Notes: generated by a model not told the origin, from the letters alone. DNA of 64,000 nucleotides from Mycobacterium kyorinense (GCF_001672775.1 NZ_LZKJ01000173.1:21348-85347); one strand, 5' to 3'; shown: positions 25,902 to 35,650, counted from the first letter of the stretch. Translations and numbers: made by a program.

Positions 25902-27035
25902 ATGCCCGCCGCCGGCGACTCTGCGCTGGCGCGCCAGATCGCCGAGGTGCCGTTGATCGATCAGCATGTCCACGGCTGCTGGCTTGCGGCGGGGGACCGG
26001 CGGCGGTTCGAAAACGGCCTGAACGAGGCCAACACCGAACCGCTTGCCGATTTCGATTCTGGATTCGACTCGCAGCTCGGATTTGCCGTCCGCGCCCACT
26101 GCGCGCCGCTCCTCGGCTTGGCCAAACACGCTGAGGCAGATGACTATTGGCAGCGCCGCAGCCAATTCAGCGAACTCGATTTGGCCCGGCTTTTCCTGCC
26201 CGCCGCCGGGGTCACCCACTGGCTGGTAGACACCGGTTTGGAGGGAGTCGCCGGCGTCGACCAACTCGCCGAGCTGTCCGCAGGTCGCGCACGTGAGGTG
26301 GTTCGCCTCGAGCAGGTGGCCGAGCAGGCAGCGCAGGCCCCGGGTGACTATGCGACGGCGTTCGAAGAGATTCTGCATCGGCGTGCGGCGAACGCGGTCG
26401 GCACCAAGTCCGTGCTCGCTTATCGCGGGGGATTCGACGGCGACCTCACTGAGCCTACGGCCGCGCAGGTCGCCGAGGCCGCCGCCCGGTGGCGGGACAG
26501 CGGTGGCGTTCGGCTCTCCGACCGGGTGCTGTTGCGGTTCGGGCTGCATCAGGCGCTGCGGCTGGGCAAGCCACTGCAATTGCATGTCGGCTTCGGCGAC
26601 CGCGACTGCGATCTGCACAAGACCAATCCGCTGTATTTGCTCGATTTTCTGCGCCAGTCCGGTGACACTCCGATCGTGCTGCTGCATTGCTATCCCTACG
26701 AGCGGGAAGCGGGCTATCTGGCGCAGGCCTTCAACAACGTCTACCTCGACGGCGGGCTGAGCATCAACCATCTGGGTGCCCGGGGGCCCGCGTTCATCGC
26801 CCGGTTGCTGGAGCTGGCGCCGTTCCGCAAGATCGTCTATTCCTCGGACGCTTTCGGGCCGGCAGAGTTGCACTTCCTCGGCGCCATGCTGTGGCGCAAC
26901 GGTATTCACCGGGTACTCAGCCGTTTCGTGGCCGACGGCGACTGGAGCGAGTCCGACGCCACCCGGGTGGTCGATGTGATCGCATACGCCAATGCGGCCC
27001 GCATCTACCAGCTTGATGCCGCCGACCGGGTATAA
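25902..27035 (+). CDS. FluG-type amidohydrolase (Rv1879-like)
   Basis: A 377-residue TIM-barrel metal hydrolase: 'LIDQHVHGCW' (HxH), 'LQLHVGFGDRDC', 'IVLLHCYPY' and 'IVYSSDAFGPAELHF'. It matches Rv1879 in place and length. Fungal FluG fuses this domain to a GS domain; here the two are neighbouring genes. It may release an amine or carboxylate used by GlnA3; the substrate is unknown. Confidence 0.88.
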   Translation: MPAAGDSALARQIAEVPLIDQHVHGCWLAAGDRRRFENGLNEANTEPLADFDSGFDSQLGFAVRAHCAPLLGLAKHAEADDYWQRRSQFSELDLARLFLPAAGVTHWLVDTGLEGVAGVDQLAELSAGRAREVVRLEQVAEQAAQAPGDYATAFEEILHRRAANAVGTKSVLAYRGGFDGDLTEPTAAQVAEAAARWRDSGGVRLSDRVLLRFGLHQALRLGKPLQLHVGFGDRDCDLHKTNPLYLLDFLRQSGDTPIVLLHCYPYEREAGYLAQAFNNVYLDGGLSINHLGARGPAFIARLLELAPFRKIVYSSDAFGPAELHFLGAMLWRNGIHRVLSRFVADGDWSESDATRVVDVIAYANAARIYQLDAADRV

Positions 27036-27064
27036 GAATCGCCGACCCGGGGTATAGACCCGAC

Positions 27065-27898
27065 GTGGCCGGCCTCGGTGATGTGCTGGAGTGGGCCCGC
27101 ACGCAAGTGGCGTCGCGGGTGCCCAAGGCCGACCTCGACCAGCGCGATCCCGACTACATCCGCGACCAGCTGCCAGGCACGTGGCTGCTGGCGTCGCTGT
27201 ACTTCCGCGCCGACGTGCGCGGCCTGGATCGGATTCCCGCCGAGGGGCCGGTGCTGCTGGTCGGCAATCACAGCGGCGGCAACGTGCCACCCGACACGTT
27301 CGTGTTCACGCTGGCATTCTGCTCCTACTTCGGGGTCGAGCGGCCGTTTTACCAGCTGGCGCACAACCTCGTCGTCTCCGCACCGCCGCTGGGCTGGCTG
27401 CGCAAGTTCGGCACCGTCGCCGCTAACCACGAAAATGCCCGGTTGGCACTGGAATCCGGTGCGGCGCTGCTGGTGTATCCCGGCGGCGACTACGAAGTGT
27501 TCCGGCCGTCCTGGGAGCGGCACACCGTCGACTTCGGTGGTCGCATGGGCTATGTGCGGCTGGCCCGCGAGGCCGGTGTGCCGATCGTTCCCGTCGCCAG
27601 TGTCGGCGGCCAGGAGACCGCGTTGTTCCTCAACCGCGGGCAGTGGCTGGCCAAGCTGTTGATGGCGGATAAGTTGCTGCGGCTCAAGAGCATCCCGATA
27701 TCGCTCGCACTGCCGTGGGGGCTGAATATCAGCGATCTCGCCGGCCATCTTCCGCTGCCGGCAAAGATCACGGTCGAGGTGCAGGAGCCCATCGACGTCG
27801 ACGGCGACGACCAGGCGGTGCACGACAAGGTGATGGCCAGTTTGCAGGGCGGCGTCGACCGACTGGCCGCCGAGCGTCGATTCCCGGTGATCGGCTGA
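27065..27898 (+). CDS. PlsC-like 1-acylglycerol-phosphate acyltransferase
   Basis: A 277-residue membrane-associated acyltransferase from GTG. The HX4D-type catalytic block reads 'NHSGGNVPPDTFVF', and a glycerol-phosphate-binding element 'LVYPGGDYEVFRPSWER' follows. It probably transfers an acyl chain to a lysolipid. It is coupled to the SRPBCC gene by TGATG overlap. Confidence 0.88.
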   Translation: MAGLGDVLEWARTQVASRVPKADLDQRDPDYIRDQLPGTWLLASLYFRADVRGLDRIPAEGPVLLVGNHSGGNVPPDTFVFTLAFCSYFGVERPFYQLAHNLVVSAPPLGWLRKFGTVAANHENARLALESGAALLVYPGGDYEVFRPSWERHTVDFGGRMGYVRLAREAGVPIVPVASVGGQETALFLNRGQWLAKLLMADKLLRLKSIPISLALPWGLNISDLAGHLPLPAKITVEVQEPIDVDGDDQAVHDKVMASLQGGVDRLAAERRFPVIG

Positions 27899-28335
27899 TG
27901 CGCGTCGAACGCCGATGTGTGATCGACGCCGACCGCGGCGCGGTGTGGAAATTCGTCAGCGATCCGGACTGCTACCCGTCGTTTATGACCAGTCTGGAGC
28001 GCTGGGAAAACGCGAACGAGCAGCCCGCGGGTATCGGGGCCCGCTACACCGTGCACTGGAAGATCGGCTCGGTGCCCGTCGGTGGGCTGGTCGAGGTGGT
28101 TGAGTTCGACGAGGCCCGGGACTTGGCGTGGGTCAGCATCACCGGCGGCGTCAACCAGCGTGGCCGGATCCGGCTGCGCGACGCGGGGGAGGGCCGGACG
28201 AAGGCGACGTTTCGGCTGTCCTACCAGGTGCCCGGCGGAATCCTGGGCTACATCGCCGATCGCGTCGCCGTACGCCAGGTCGGCCGCACCCTGGCCGCAA
28301 CCCTGAAACGGCTCAAAGGACTCGTCGAGTCCTAG
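27898..28335 (+). CDS. SRPBCC (polyketide cyclase-like) lipid-binding protein
   Basis: A 145-residue START/SRPBCC-fold protein: 'WKFVSDPDCYPSFMTSLERW', then 'GLVEVVEFDEARDLAW' and a C-terminal helix. The ATG at 27898 overlaps the acyltransferase stop and gives a normal domain start. It likely binds a hydrophobic ligand, perhaps related to the acyltransferase. It converges with the SnoaL-like gene, sharing 4 bp. Confidence 0.8.
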   Translation: MRVERRCVIDADRGAVWKFVSDPDCYPSFMTSLERWENANEQPAGIGARYTVHWKIGSVPVGGLVEVVEFDEARDLAWVSITGGVNQRGRIRLRDAGEGRTKATFRLSYQVPGGILGYIADRVAVRQVGRTLAATLKRLKGLVES

Positions 28336-28775
28336 ATCAGGCCCGTCGCGTCGAAGATCCACGACGTGTCGGTCCCGGCCAGGTCCTCCATCCAGGTGGC
28401 CGGCGCCTGGCTGACCATCGAGCCCATGTCCCAATAGTCCTTCCACAGCGTGACTTTGCCGTCGTGGACCTGATGCACGCTGACGAACTTGAGCAGTGCC
28501 GTCTCGCCGCTGTGCCAGCGCCACGTCTCGGAGTGTTCGTACATCACGTCGGCGCCGTTAGACACCAGCACACCGTCGTGATTCTCGTAGTGCGCCAGCG
28601 CCTCCAGGCCGACCTTGAGACGCTTGACGATGTCGTCGGGACCGCGCGCGGCCGCCGTCGGCCCCACCGGCATGTCGACATAGATGCAGTCGTCCGACAG
28701 AAACGTCTTGATGCAATCCCAGTCCCGCTGTGACAGCGCCTGCCACAGCTTCAGTACTGCCTCGTCAACCGACAT
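28332..28775 (-). CDS. SnoaL/limonene-epoxide-hydrolase-like protein
   Basis: About 147 residues of the NTF2/SnoaL fold, close to the limonene-1,2-epoxide hydrolase group ('ALSQRDWDCIKTFLSDDCIYVDMP'-type start with 'RGPDDIVKRLKVG', later 'WRWHSG' and 'DYWDMG'). An epoxide hydrolase would need an Asp-Arg-Asp set; candidates are present but not proven. It overlaps the end of the upstream deacylase by 11 bp, so translation is probably coupled. Confidence 0.75.
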   Translation of the reverse strand: MSVDEAVLKLWQALSQRDWDCIKTFLSDDCIYVDMPVGPTAAARGPDDIVKRLKVGLEALAHYENHDGVLVSNGADVMYEHSETWRWHSGETALLKFVSVHQVHDGKVTLWKDYWDMGSMVSQAPATWMEDLAGTDTSWIFDATGLI

Positions 28776-30546
28776 GGGCCAGTTCACCTTTCACAGCAGA
28801 AGCGGCGGTCTGGGCACGCAGGAAGCGGCCGGTGCGCTGCACGCCGAGCACCTCGGTCGGCGCACCGTCGAGGAATACCGCCCGCCCGCCCACAAAGACG
28901 GCGTTGACCGTGTCGTCGTTGCGATTGACCATCCGCGACATCTGGCCGAACTGGTCGACGACGTCCTCGGCGTACTCGTCGAGCGACGCGCCGAGGTGCT
29001 CGGGATCCACCACGACCAGATCGGCACGGTCACCCTCGCGCAGATGACCGGCATCGAGGTGGAACCAGTCGGCGAGTTCCCCGGTGAGCCGGTGCACGGC
29101 ATGCTCGATCGTGGTGAACGGCCGGCCGGCCTTCTCGGCGTCGTGGACATGGCGCAACAGGCGAAGCCCAGAGTTGTAGAAGGCCATATTGCGCAGGTGC
29201 GCACCGGCATCGGAAAAGCCCATCTGCACGCCGGGTTCACGAGCCAGCTTTTTCAGCACCGCAGGCCGATGGTTGGAGATCGTGGTCCGCCACCGCAGCG
29301 CGGTGCCGTATTCGAGCACCAGATCCAGGAATGCGTCGACGGGATGCAGCCCGCCGCGCTCGAGACCGACTTGCCCGAACGACTTTCCGACCACCGAGGC
29401 GTCCGGACACCCGACAATCTCGGCATCGAAGAAGTCGCGCTGCCATACCCGCACCGCGAACTTGCTCTCGTAGTCTTTGCGGAAGCGGCGGCGATAGGTT
29501 TCGTCACGCATCAACGCGTTGCGCTCCAACTCGTCGCGGAGATGCAAAGCCGCTGCGCCGGCGCCGAATTCCTCGAAGACCACCAGGTCGATGCCGTCCG
29601 CGTACACCTCGAACGGAACCGGCAGATGCTGCCAGCGGAAATCGGCCCCGAACCGGTTCACCAGCCGCGCCAGCGGGCCCAGGACATGGATCGCGAACGG
29701 GTTGGCCTTGACGTCGGCGGCAGAGAGCAGACTGGTCTTGAGCGGCTTGCGGAACAGGCCCAGCGACTGAGCGACCTGCGAGCCGAGATTGAGCGGGTTG
29801 GTGATATCGGGCCCGGATTGAAAGACCCGGCCGCTGCGGCGCAGCAACGACTTCAGCCGGCGTAGTTCCCGTGGCTTGGCGTAGGTGGACGGCAAGGTGC
29901 GGGAGCGGCACGTGTCGCCGTCGAGTTTGTCGAACAGCAGTTGCTGCGACGACATCCCGACAAAACCGGCCGCCAGCGCCTCCGTCAGCATCTGCTCCAT
30001 GCGCGCCAGCTGAGCCTTAGTGGGCCGCACGCCCTTACGGGTAGCGCGGTCGAGACCCATTGTGGCGGCACGCATATCGGAGTGCCCGAGGAACGCGGCC
30101 ACATTGGGCCCCAGCGGCCGCGACTCCAGCGCAGACACATACTCTTCGCAGCTGCGCCACGTCTTGTGCTTGTCGACGGCTGCGATGACATGCTCGCGCG
30201 GAATGGCCTCCACGCGGCCGAACAGGTCGCCGGCATTCACCCCGTCGACGTGGATGGTCGACAGCGAGCAGGAGCCGACGAACACCGTCGTGACGCCGTG
30301 CCGAAGCGATTCGGCCAGCGAGGGCCCGTCGAGCACCTCGACGTCGTAATGGGTGTGGATGTCGAGCAGACCGGGCAGCACCCATTTACCGGTGGCGTCA
30401 ATCACCTGCGGGCACCCGGCGGGATCGAGATCTGCTGCGGTGACAGCGCTGACGCGCCCGTCGCGGATACCGATGTTCCTGATCGCCGACGGACCGCCGG
30501 TGCCGTCGAACCAGCGCCCGTTGCGGATGATTGCGTCATACGTCAC
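28765..30546 (-). CDS. N-acyl-D-amino-acid deacylase/D-aminoacylase-like amidohydrolase
   Basis: A 593-residue amidohydrolase. Metal site 'DIHTHYDVE', a late 'GFSDAGAHLRNM' with the catalytic Asp, and the end block 'LREGDRADLVVVDP' are typical of the AmdA/D-aminoacylase group. In mycobacteria many such genes act on N-acyl amides of unknown nature. It begins a minus-strand pair with the SnoaL-like gene and is divergent from the CocE gene across 114 bp. Confidence 0.85.
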   Translation of the reverse strand: MTYDAIIRNGRWFDGTGGPSAIRNIGIRDGRVSAVTAADLDPAGCPQVIDATGKWVLPGLLDIHTHYDVEVLDGPSLAESLRHGVTTVFVGSCSLSTIHVDGVNAGDLFGRVEAIPREHVIAAVDKHKTWRSCEEYVSALESRPLGPNVAAFLGHSDMRAATMGLDRATRKGVRPTKAQLARMEQMLTEALAAGFVGMSSQQLLFDKLDGDTCRSRTLPSTYAKPRELRRLKSLLRRSGRVFQSGPDITNPLNLGSQVAQSLGLFRKPLKTSLLSAADVKANPFAIHVLGPLARLVNRFGADFRWQHLPVPFEVYADGIDLVVFEEFGAGAAALHLRDELERNALMRDETYRRRFRKDYESKFAVRVWQRDFFDAEIVGCPDASVVGKSFGQVGLERGGLHPVDAFLDLVLEYGTALRWRTTISNHRPAVLKKLAREPGVQMGFSDAGAHLRNMAFYNSGLRLLRHVHDAEKAGRPFTTIEHAVHRLTGELADWFHLDAGHLREGDRADLVVVDPEHLGASLDEYAEDVVDQFGQMSRMVNRNDDTVNAVFVGGRAVFLDGAPTEVLGVQRTGRFLRAQTAASAVKGELAHVG

Positions 30547-30568
30547 AGCGGTGAATATAACGGCGTTG

Positions 30569-30583
30569 TTAGACAGGTGTCCA
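30569..30583. promoter_or_regulatory. Possible TetR-type operator
   Basis: TTAGACAGGTGTCCA is a short inverted repeat (core GACA-GG-TGTC) in the 114-bp gap between the divergent deacylase and CocE genes, 23 bp before the deacylase start. It looks like a TetR-family site, but no regulator gene is adjacent. Confidence 0.3.
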
Positions 30584-30660
30584 GCGTGGCCGACGCCCGG
30601 CGACGGGGCCGCACACCGATTGCCTAGAGTCTGAGCAGTCGACGATGCGGGAGGGAAGTC

Positions 30661-32613
30661 ATGGCCAGAAGGACAGGACTGCGGGTGGCGCGTCGCGCCG
30701 GGTTAGCGCTGGCGGCCGTCGGGGTGACAGCCGCGGCCGGCCGAGCGGTCGCGGTCCGCGCCCGCGACACCAGCCCGTCGCCGTACTCGACCTGGGAACC
30801 GGGGCCCGCCGTCTACAAGGTCGGGGTGCGCCACAACGTCGAGGTTCCGATGAGCGACGGCGTCGTGCTGCGCGCCGACATTCATTACCCCGTGGACCCG
30901 GAGACCGGGCAACCCGCGGCCGGGCCCTTCCCGGTGCTGCTGTCGGTCACGCCCTACGGCAAGAAGGCGCCGCCGCCGGCCGCCCAGATCGGCGGTGGCG
31001 CAACGCCCTACCTGATCAAGCGCGGTTACATCGAGGTGATGGTCGACGTTCGCGGAACCGGGGCATCGGGCGGTTCCTTCGAGATGCTCGCCGCCGAACA
31101 GAGACAGGACGGGGTGGATCTGGTCGACTGGGCGGCGACGCTGCCCAACTCCAACGGTCGCGTCGGGATGTTCGGCATCTCCTACCTGGCGATCAACCAG
31201 CTGTTCACCGCCGCTGCCGTCGGGCCGGATTCGCCGCTGAAGGCGATTTTCCCGGTGATGGCGGCACACGACTTCTATCGCGATGCAGCGGCGATGGGCG
31301 GGGTGCCGCATTTGCGGACCATCCGGGCGTACGGGGCGATCTACTCGCTGCTCAACGTCGTCAATCCGACGCTGGAGCTGCTCGCTCGCGGTGGGCATCC
31401 GCGCCCGCGGGCCGGCGGGCTCACTGCCGTACGACAGCGTGGGCGCGACCAGCGCCGCTACTTCGGGCCGCTCGTCGCCGATGCCATGAGCGGCGGTGAC
31501 GTGGCTTACGACGAACCATTCTGGGACACGCTGCGCCCCGGTGACGTTCTTGCCGACATCGCCGCCAACGGGGTGGCGGTCTTCCTGGTCGGCGGGTGGC
31601 ACGACGCGTTCCAGCGAGGGGAGCCGCTCAACTACGCCGGGCTGCAGAATGCCTTCGCCGGGCGACCCAACGGCGCGCCGATGGAACCGGATCAACCGCT
31701 GTCCGAGCGGTTCCAGCTGATGATGGGCCCCTGGTATCACGTGTCGAACTTCGGCGGACTGCATCTCAATGCCCTGCAGCTACGCTGGTTCGACCATTGG
31801 CTCAAAGACGAACGCGCCGCAGCGGTTTCGGGGTCACCGTTCACCTTTCAAGCCATCGGAAGCTCACAGTGGTTCCACGCCCGCGACTATCCCGTCGCCG
31901 AGGCGGAACCCACCCGGTTCTACTTGTCGCCGGACGGCCACCTGACCCGCGAAGCCGGCCAGGAGGAATGCGCGGTCACCCTCAACTACAAGTCGCGGGG
32001 GCCGATGGCCGGTCGGAGCATGGAGCAATGGAGCTTGGGCATGAACAGCTTCATGGCCACCCAGCGCGGCGCGCGGATCCGCTACGACCTCGACAATCGG
32101 CGGCTACAGCGCGGAGCACTGACCTACACGACCGAGCCGTTCACATCGCCCGCGCTGGTCGTCGGACCGATCACGCTCACCCTGCACGCGGCGGCCAACA
32201 CTACCGAGACGCTGTGGGTGGCCCACCTCGACGACGTCGCGCCCGACGGCGCCAGCCGGCCACTAACGCAGGGTGCGTTGCTCGGCTCGCATCGCGCGCT
32301 CGACCCGGAGCGCACCTGGTATCTGCCCGATGGCACGGTGCTGCGACCGCACCATTTCAGCACCCGCGCCGCCAGTCAGCCCGTGGTTCCCGGCGAGGTG
32401 ACCCGCTATGACGTCGAGATCTTTCCCACTGCGGCACTGATCGCCCCCGACCATCAATTGCGCCTCACGTTGACCACCTATGACTTTCCGAACCTGGTTC
32501 CCACCAAGCCCGCACGAAAAGCGTTGGCGGGCGGCAGCTACCAGGTGCACCAAGGCGGCCCCACCCCATCGCACATCCTGATCCCGCTGGCCGACCCAGA
32601 CACGCTGACGTGA
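30661..32613 (+). CDS. CocE/NonD family (peptidase S15) hydrolase
   Basis: A 650-residue protein with an N-terminal basic-hydrophobic signal or anchor (1-30). The alpha/beta hydrolase core has the nucleophile in 'VGMFGISYLAIN', the acid in 'VGGWHDAFQRGE', and the His in 'GPWYHVSNFGG'. A C-terminal jelly-roll (about 400-650) completes the S15/CocE fold. It hydrolyses ester or amide bonds, probably outside the membrane. Its stop overlaps the tesB-like start. Confidence 0.9.
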   Translation: MARRTGLRVARRAGLALAAVGVTAAAGRAVAVRARDTSPSPYSTWEPGPAVYKVGVRHNVEVPMSDGVVLRADIHYPVDPETGQPAAGPFPVLLSVTPYGKKAPPPAAQIGGGATPYLIKRGYIEVMVDVRGTGASGGSFEMLAAEQRQDGVDLVDWAATLPNSNGRVGMFGISYLAINQLFTAAAVGPDSPLKAIFPVMAAHDFYRDAAAMGGVPHLRTIRAYGAIYSLLNVVNPTLELLARGGHPRPRAGGLTAVRQRGRDQRRYFGPLVADAMSGGDVAYDEPFWDTLRPGDVLADIAANGVAVFLVGGWHDAFQRGEPLNYAGLQNAFAGRPNGAPMEPDQPLSERFQLMMGPWYHVSNFGGLHLNALQLRWFDHWLKDERAAAVSGSPFTFQAIGSSQWFHARDYPVAEAEPTRFYLSPDGHLTREAGQEECAVTLNYKSRGPMAGRSMEQWSLGMNSFMATQRGARIRYDLDNRRLQRGALTYTTEPFTSPALVVGPITLTLHAAANTTETLWVAHLDDVAPDGASRPLTQGALLGSHRALDPERTWYLPDGTVLRPHHFSTRAASQPVVPGEVTRYDVEIFPTAALIAPDHQLRLTLTTYDFPNLVPTKPARKALAGGSYQVHQGGPTPSHILIPLADPDTLT

Positions 32614-33497
32614 CCATGCCGTCGATGTCGACCCTGACGCTGGCCCAGGTGCTCGACACGCTCGACCTCAAGCAGGTCAATGAATGCTTGTTCGTCGGAA
32701 CCCAGCTCGAAGAAATCGGCGATCACATCGTCGGCGGCCACATTGCTGCACAGGCGCTGATGGCGGCCAGCCAAACCGTGTCCGCTCGTGCCCCGCACAG
32801 CATGCACGTGTACTTCCTGCGACGCGGCGACGCCCGACACCCGGTGGAGTTCGAGGTGACGACACTGCACGACGGGGGCACCTTCTCCGCCCGCCGAGTC
32901 ACTGCGCGGCAATTCGGCGCAGTACTGCTGGAGGGCACCGCTTCGTTCAGCGTTCCCGTCGACAACCACGTCTATCAACAGCCGCAACCGGATGCGCCCG
33001 ACCCCGAAACGCTTGCACCGCTGGCAGATCAGCTCAACGCCTACGCCGACGAGTTCGACGGCTGGTGGGTCCGGCAGCAGCCCGTCGAGCTGCGCTACGT
33101 GGACGCCCCGGCCAGACTTGCGTTCGACCTCGCCGACGCCCCGTCGACGCGAACGCGAATCTGGTGGCGCCCCAACGGAATCCCACCTACCGAGCCACTG
33201 CTCGCAACGTGCCTGGTGGTGTATGTCTCGGGCCGGACACTACTCGAACCGGCAATGATCGCCCGGCGCACGACACCGCTGGGACCGGGAATCTCTGCGT
33301 TGATCGATCACGCAGTGTGGTTTCACCAGCCTCCCGACCTGTCGGATTGGCTGCTCTACGACCAGCATTCACCCAGTGGTATCGGCGGCCGGGCGCTGGC
33401 CAGCGGCGCCATGTTCAACCGCGGCGGACAGCTGGTCTGCACCACGACCTTGGAAGGGTATTTCGGCCGCAGGCCGCCCGGCGCCGCCGAACGGTAG
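32610..33497 (+). CDS. Acyl-CoA thioesterase II (TesB family)
   Basis: A 295-residue double-hotdog protein: first domain 'GGHIAAQALMAA' with 'HSMHVYFLRRGD', second domain 'LISALIDHAVWFHQP'-like block and 'GGQLVCTTTLEGYFGRR'. The Asp/Gln/Thr catalytic set of TesB is consistent with 'DHAVWFH'. It hydrolyses medium- to long-chain acyl-CoA. The GTG overlaps the CocE stop (GTGA); an ATG 6 bp later is an alternative. Confidence 0.9.
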   Translation: MTMPSMSTLTLAQVLDTLDLKQVNECLFVGTQLEEIGDHIVGGHIAAQALMAASQTVSARAPHSMHVYFLRRGDARHPVEFEVTTLHDGGTFSARRVTARQFGAVLLEGTASFSVPVDNHVYQQPQPDAPDPETLAPLADQLNAYADEFDGWWVRQQPVELRYVDAPARLAFDLADAPSTRTRIWWRPNGIPPTEPLLATCLVVYVSGRTLLEPAMIARRTTPLGPGISALIDHAVWFHQPPDLSDWLLYDQHSPSGIGGRALASGAMFNRGGQLVCTTTLEGYFGRRPPGAAER

Positions 33498-33503
33498 CGA
33501 ATT

Positions 33504-34820
33504 TCAGCGGGCGGCCATCGTCCGCGATGGACCCAAGGTCACCGGCAGCTTCGACCACCCGCGCAGCACCCGGGTGTCCCGGCGACTGCCCGCACCGGCC
33601 GACCGCACCTCGGGGAAGCGGTCGAAGAAGGCCCGCAGGCCCACCTCCCCTTCCGTACGGGCCAACGCCGCGCCCAGGCAAAAGTGCCGACCGCCGGAGA
33701 ACGCCACATGTCTGCCGGCGTTGGCACGGTGGATGTCGAAGCGGTTCGGGTCGGCGAACACGGCGGGGTCGCGGTTGGCGGCGCCGAGATAGATCAGCAC
33801 CATGTCGTCGCGCTTGACGGACGTGCCCGCTATTTCGGTGTCGCGCAACGCCACCCGTACCGTGAGCTGAACCGGCGAGTCCAGCCGCAGGATCTCCTCG
33901 ACGGCGTTGGACCACAGTTGCGGTTGCGCCCTGAGCGTGCGCAGTTGCTCGGGGGCGTCCAGCAGCATCCGGATTCCGTTGCCCAACAAGTTCACTGTGG
34001 TTTCGAAGCCTGCCGCCAACACCAGCCCGGCAAGTGCTTGCAGCTCCGTTTCATCCAAGCGCTCGCCGGGCGAACCGTTTTCGGAGGCCACGATCAACTG
34101 GCTAAGCAAGTCGTCGCCGGGTTCGCGTCGCAACTGACGCAGGTGCTCGCCGAGCCAGAGGTTGAAACCCGCGATGCCGTGTTGCACGCGGCAGTATTGC
34201 CGCCATGACACACCGATGTCCAAACTGGGCGCAGCGAGTTCGCCGAACTCCAGGACACGGCCGCGGTCTCGCTCGGGTACGCCAAGGATGTCGCTGATGA
34301 TCGCCACCGGAAGCTGCGAGCAGTACCCGTCGACGATGTCGACGACGCCCGGCTGCTCGGCAAGGCGGTCCAATAATCCCGTCGCCGTCTGCTCGACGCG
34401 GTCCCGCAACGCCGCCACCGCCTTGGGCGTGAACACCGACGACACCGTCTTGCGGTAGCGGGTGTGCTCCGGCGGTTCGACCGCCAGCAACGAGGGCGGT
34501 CGCAACGGGTGGAGGAGATCGTCGCGGACCCGGCTCTCCAGCCATTGCACCGGCCGGGGCAGGTTCCCGCCGAGCGATACCACGCGGAAGTCGTCGGACC
34601 GCAGCACTTCGTGGGCCGCCGCATGGCCGATGGCCAGATACCCGAGGCGGCAGCGCACCATCGGCCCCTGCGGCCGCAACTCGTCGTAGAAGGGCACTGG
34701 GTCCGCCTTGACTGCGGGGTCTGCGACCAGCCGGCCCTGCGGGTCACCGCGCCGAGCGCCCAGCGATGCGAGGCCCCGGACGTATCCGTGCAAGGCAAGC
34801 CAATGCAGGTGTTGCTTCAA
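33504..34820 (-). CDS. cyp140: Cytochrome P450 CYP140
   Basis: About 438 residues. P450 landmarks: I-helix 'AGFETTVNLLGNGIRM', ExxR in 'VEEILRLDSP', haem loop 'FSGGRHFCLGAALAR'. The whole sequence follows M. tuberculosis CYP140 (Rv1880c). I use the TTG at 34820 because it begins 'LKQHLHWLALHGYVRG', the CYP140 N-terminus, and overlaps the SDR stop as TTGA; longer frames reach 34970 without homology. Substrate unknown. Last gene of the SRPBCC-SDR-cyp140 operon. Confidence 0.93.
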   Translation of the reverse strand: MKQHLHWLALHGYVRGLASLGARRGDPQGRLVADPAVKADPVPFYDELRPQGPMVRCRLGYLAIGHAAAHEVLRSDDFRVVSLGGNLPRPVQWLESRVRDDLLHPLRPPSLLAVEPPEHTRYRKTVSSVFTPKAVAALRDRVEQTATGLLDRLAEQPGVVDIVDGYCSQLPVAIISDILGVPERDRGRVLEFGELAAPSLDIGVSWRQYCRVQHGIAGFNLWLGEHLRQLRREPGDDLLSQLIVASENGSPGERLDETELQALAGLVLAAGFETTVNLLGNGIRMLLDAPEQLRTLRAQPQLWSNAVEEILRLDSPVQLTVRVALRDTEIAGTSVKRDDMVLIYLGAANRDPAVFADPNRFDIHRANAGRHVAFSGGRHFCLGAALARTEGEVGLRAFFDRFPEVRSAGAGSRRDTRVLRGWSKLPVTLGPSRTMAAR

Positions 34821-35650
34821 CCCAGCCCCTCGTCGGGCAGGAGCGCCGGCAACGACTTGACGATGCGGTCGCGCACCATTTCTGGACTGATCCCTTTGAT
34901 CCGGTCGACCAACCGGATGCTCTTGGGCACATACCAGTGCAGTCGGGTCGGGTGATGGTAGGCCTGCCACGCCGCCTCGGCCACGCTGCTGGCCGGCATC
35001 AACCGCATCATGCCCCGCTTCGGGGCAGCGGCCCTGATGTCTTCGGCCGTGCGGGTCGACGTGCCGCTTTGAGAGTGTTCGGGTGTGTTGGTGAGGATTG
35101 CGGTGTCGATCATGCCCGGCAGCACGTCCGCCACCCGCACGTCATGGCGCCGCCATTCCACACTCAACGCTTCTGTGAGCCCTTTGATGGCATGCTTGGT
35201 CGCCGAATAGACCGCCAGGCGGGGCATTCCGTAGGTGCCGGCCGATGACGAGGTGGAGAACATCAGGCTGCCCGGCGCCTTCTTGAGATAGGGCAGTGCG
35301 CCGTAGGCGCCGGTGAGCACCGCTTTGAAGTTGACATCCACCACGCGCATCGCGGCCTCGTAGGGGACGTCCTCGAACCAGCCGGATTCGCCAATCCCGG
35401 CGTTGTTCCACATCATGTCCAGCCCGTCGTGCTCCCCGCAGAAGTCGGCCAGGGCGGCGTCCAGAGCAGGCTTGTCGGTCACGTCGACCGTGCGTGTCCA
35501 CAACCGCTGGCTGGCGAGCTCTTCGGCCAGCTCGGCAAGGCCGTCGCCATTGCGATCGACTGCGGCTACCCGCCAGCCGTTTGCGTGGAAGAGCTTTGCG
35601 CCCTCGCGGCCCATTCCACTGCCGGCGCCGGTGATGAAGATGGATTTCAT
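34817..35650 (-). CDS. Short-chain dehydrogenase (Rv1882c-like)
   Basis: A 277-residue SDR: cofactor loop 'ITGAGSGMGREGAKLF', 'NNAGIGESGWF', catalytic Ser-Tyr-Lys with 'YSATKHAIKGLTEAL'. It is the Rv1882c counterpart, oxidising or reducing an alcohol/ketone with NAD(P). ATGA overlap with the SRPBCC gene and TTGA overlap with cyp140 show tight coupling. Confidence 0.92.
   Translation of the reverse strand: MKSIFITGAGSGMGREGAKLFHANGWRVAAVDRNGDGLAELAEELASQRLWTRTVDVTDKPALDAALADFCGEHDGLDMMWNNAGIGESGWFEDVPYEAAMRVVDVNFKAVLTGAYGALPYLKKAPGSLMFSTSSSAGTYGMPRLAVYSATKHAIKGLTEALSVEWRRHDVRVADVLPGMIDTAILTNTPEHSQSGTSTRTAEDIRAAAPKRGMMRLMPASSVAEAAWQAYHHPTRLHWYVPKSIRLVDRIKGISPEMVRDRIVKSLPALLPDEGLG

Noticed and set aside
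25839..27290. Long open frame on the minus strand over the FluG-type gene
   Set aside because: Antisense to a conserved amidohydrolase and part of the acyltransferase; no domain.
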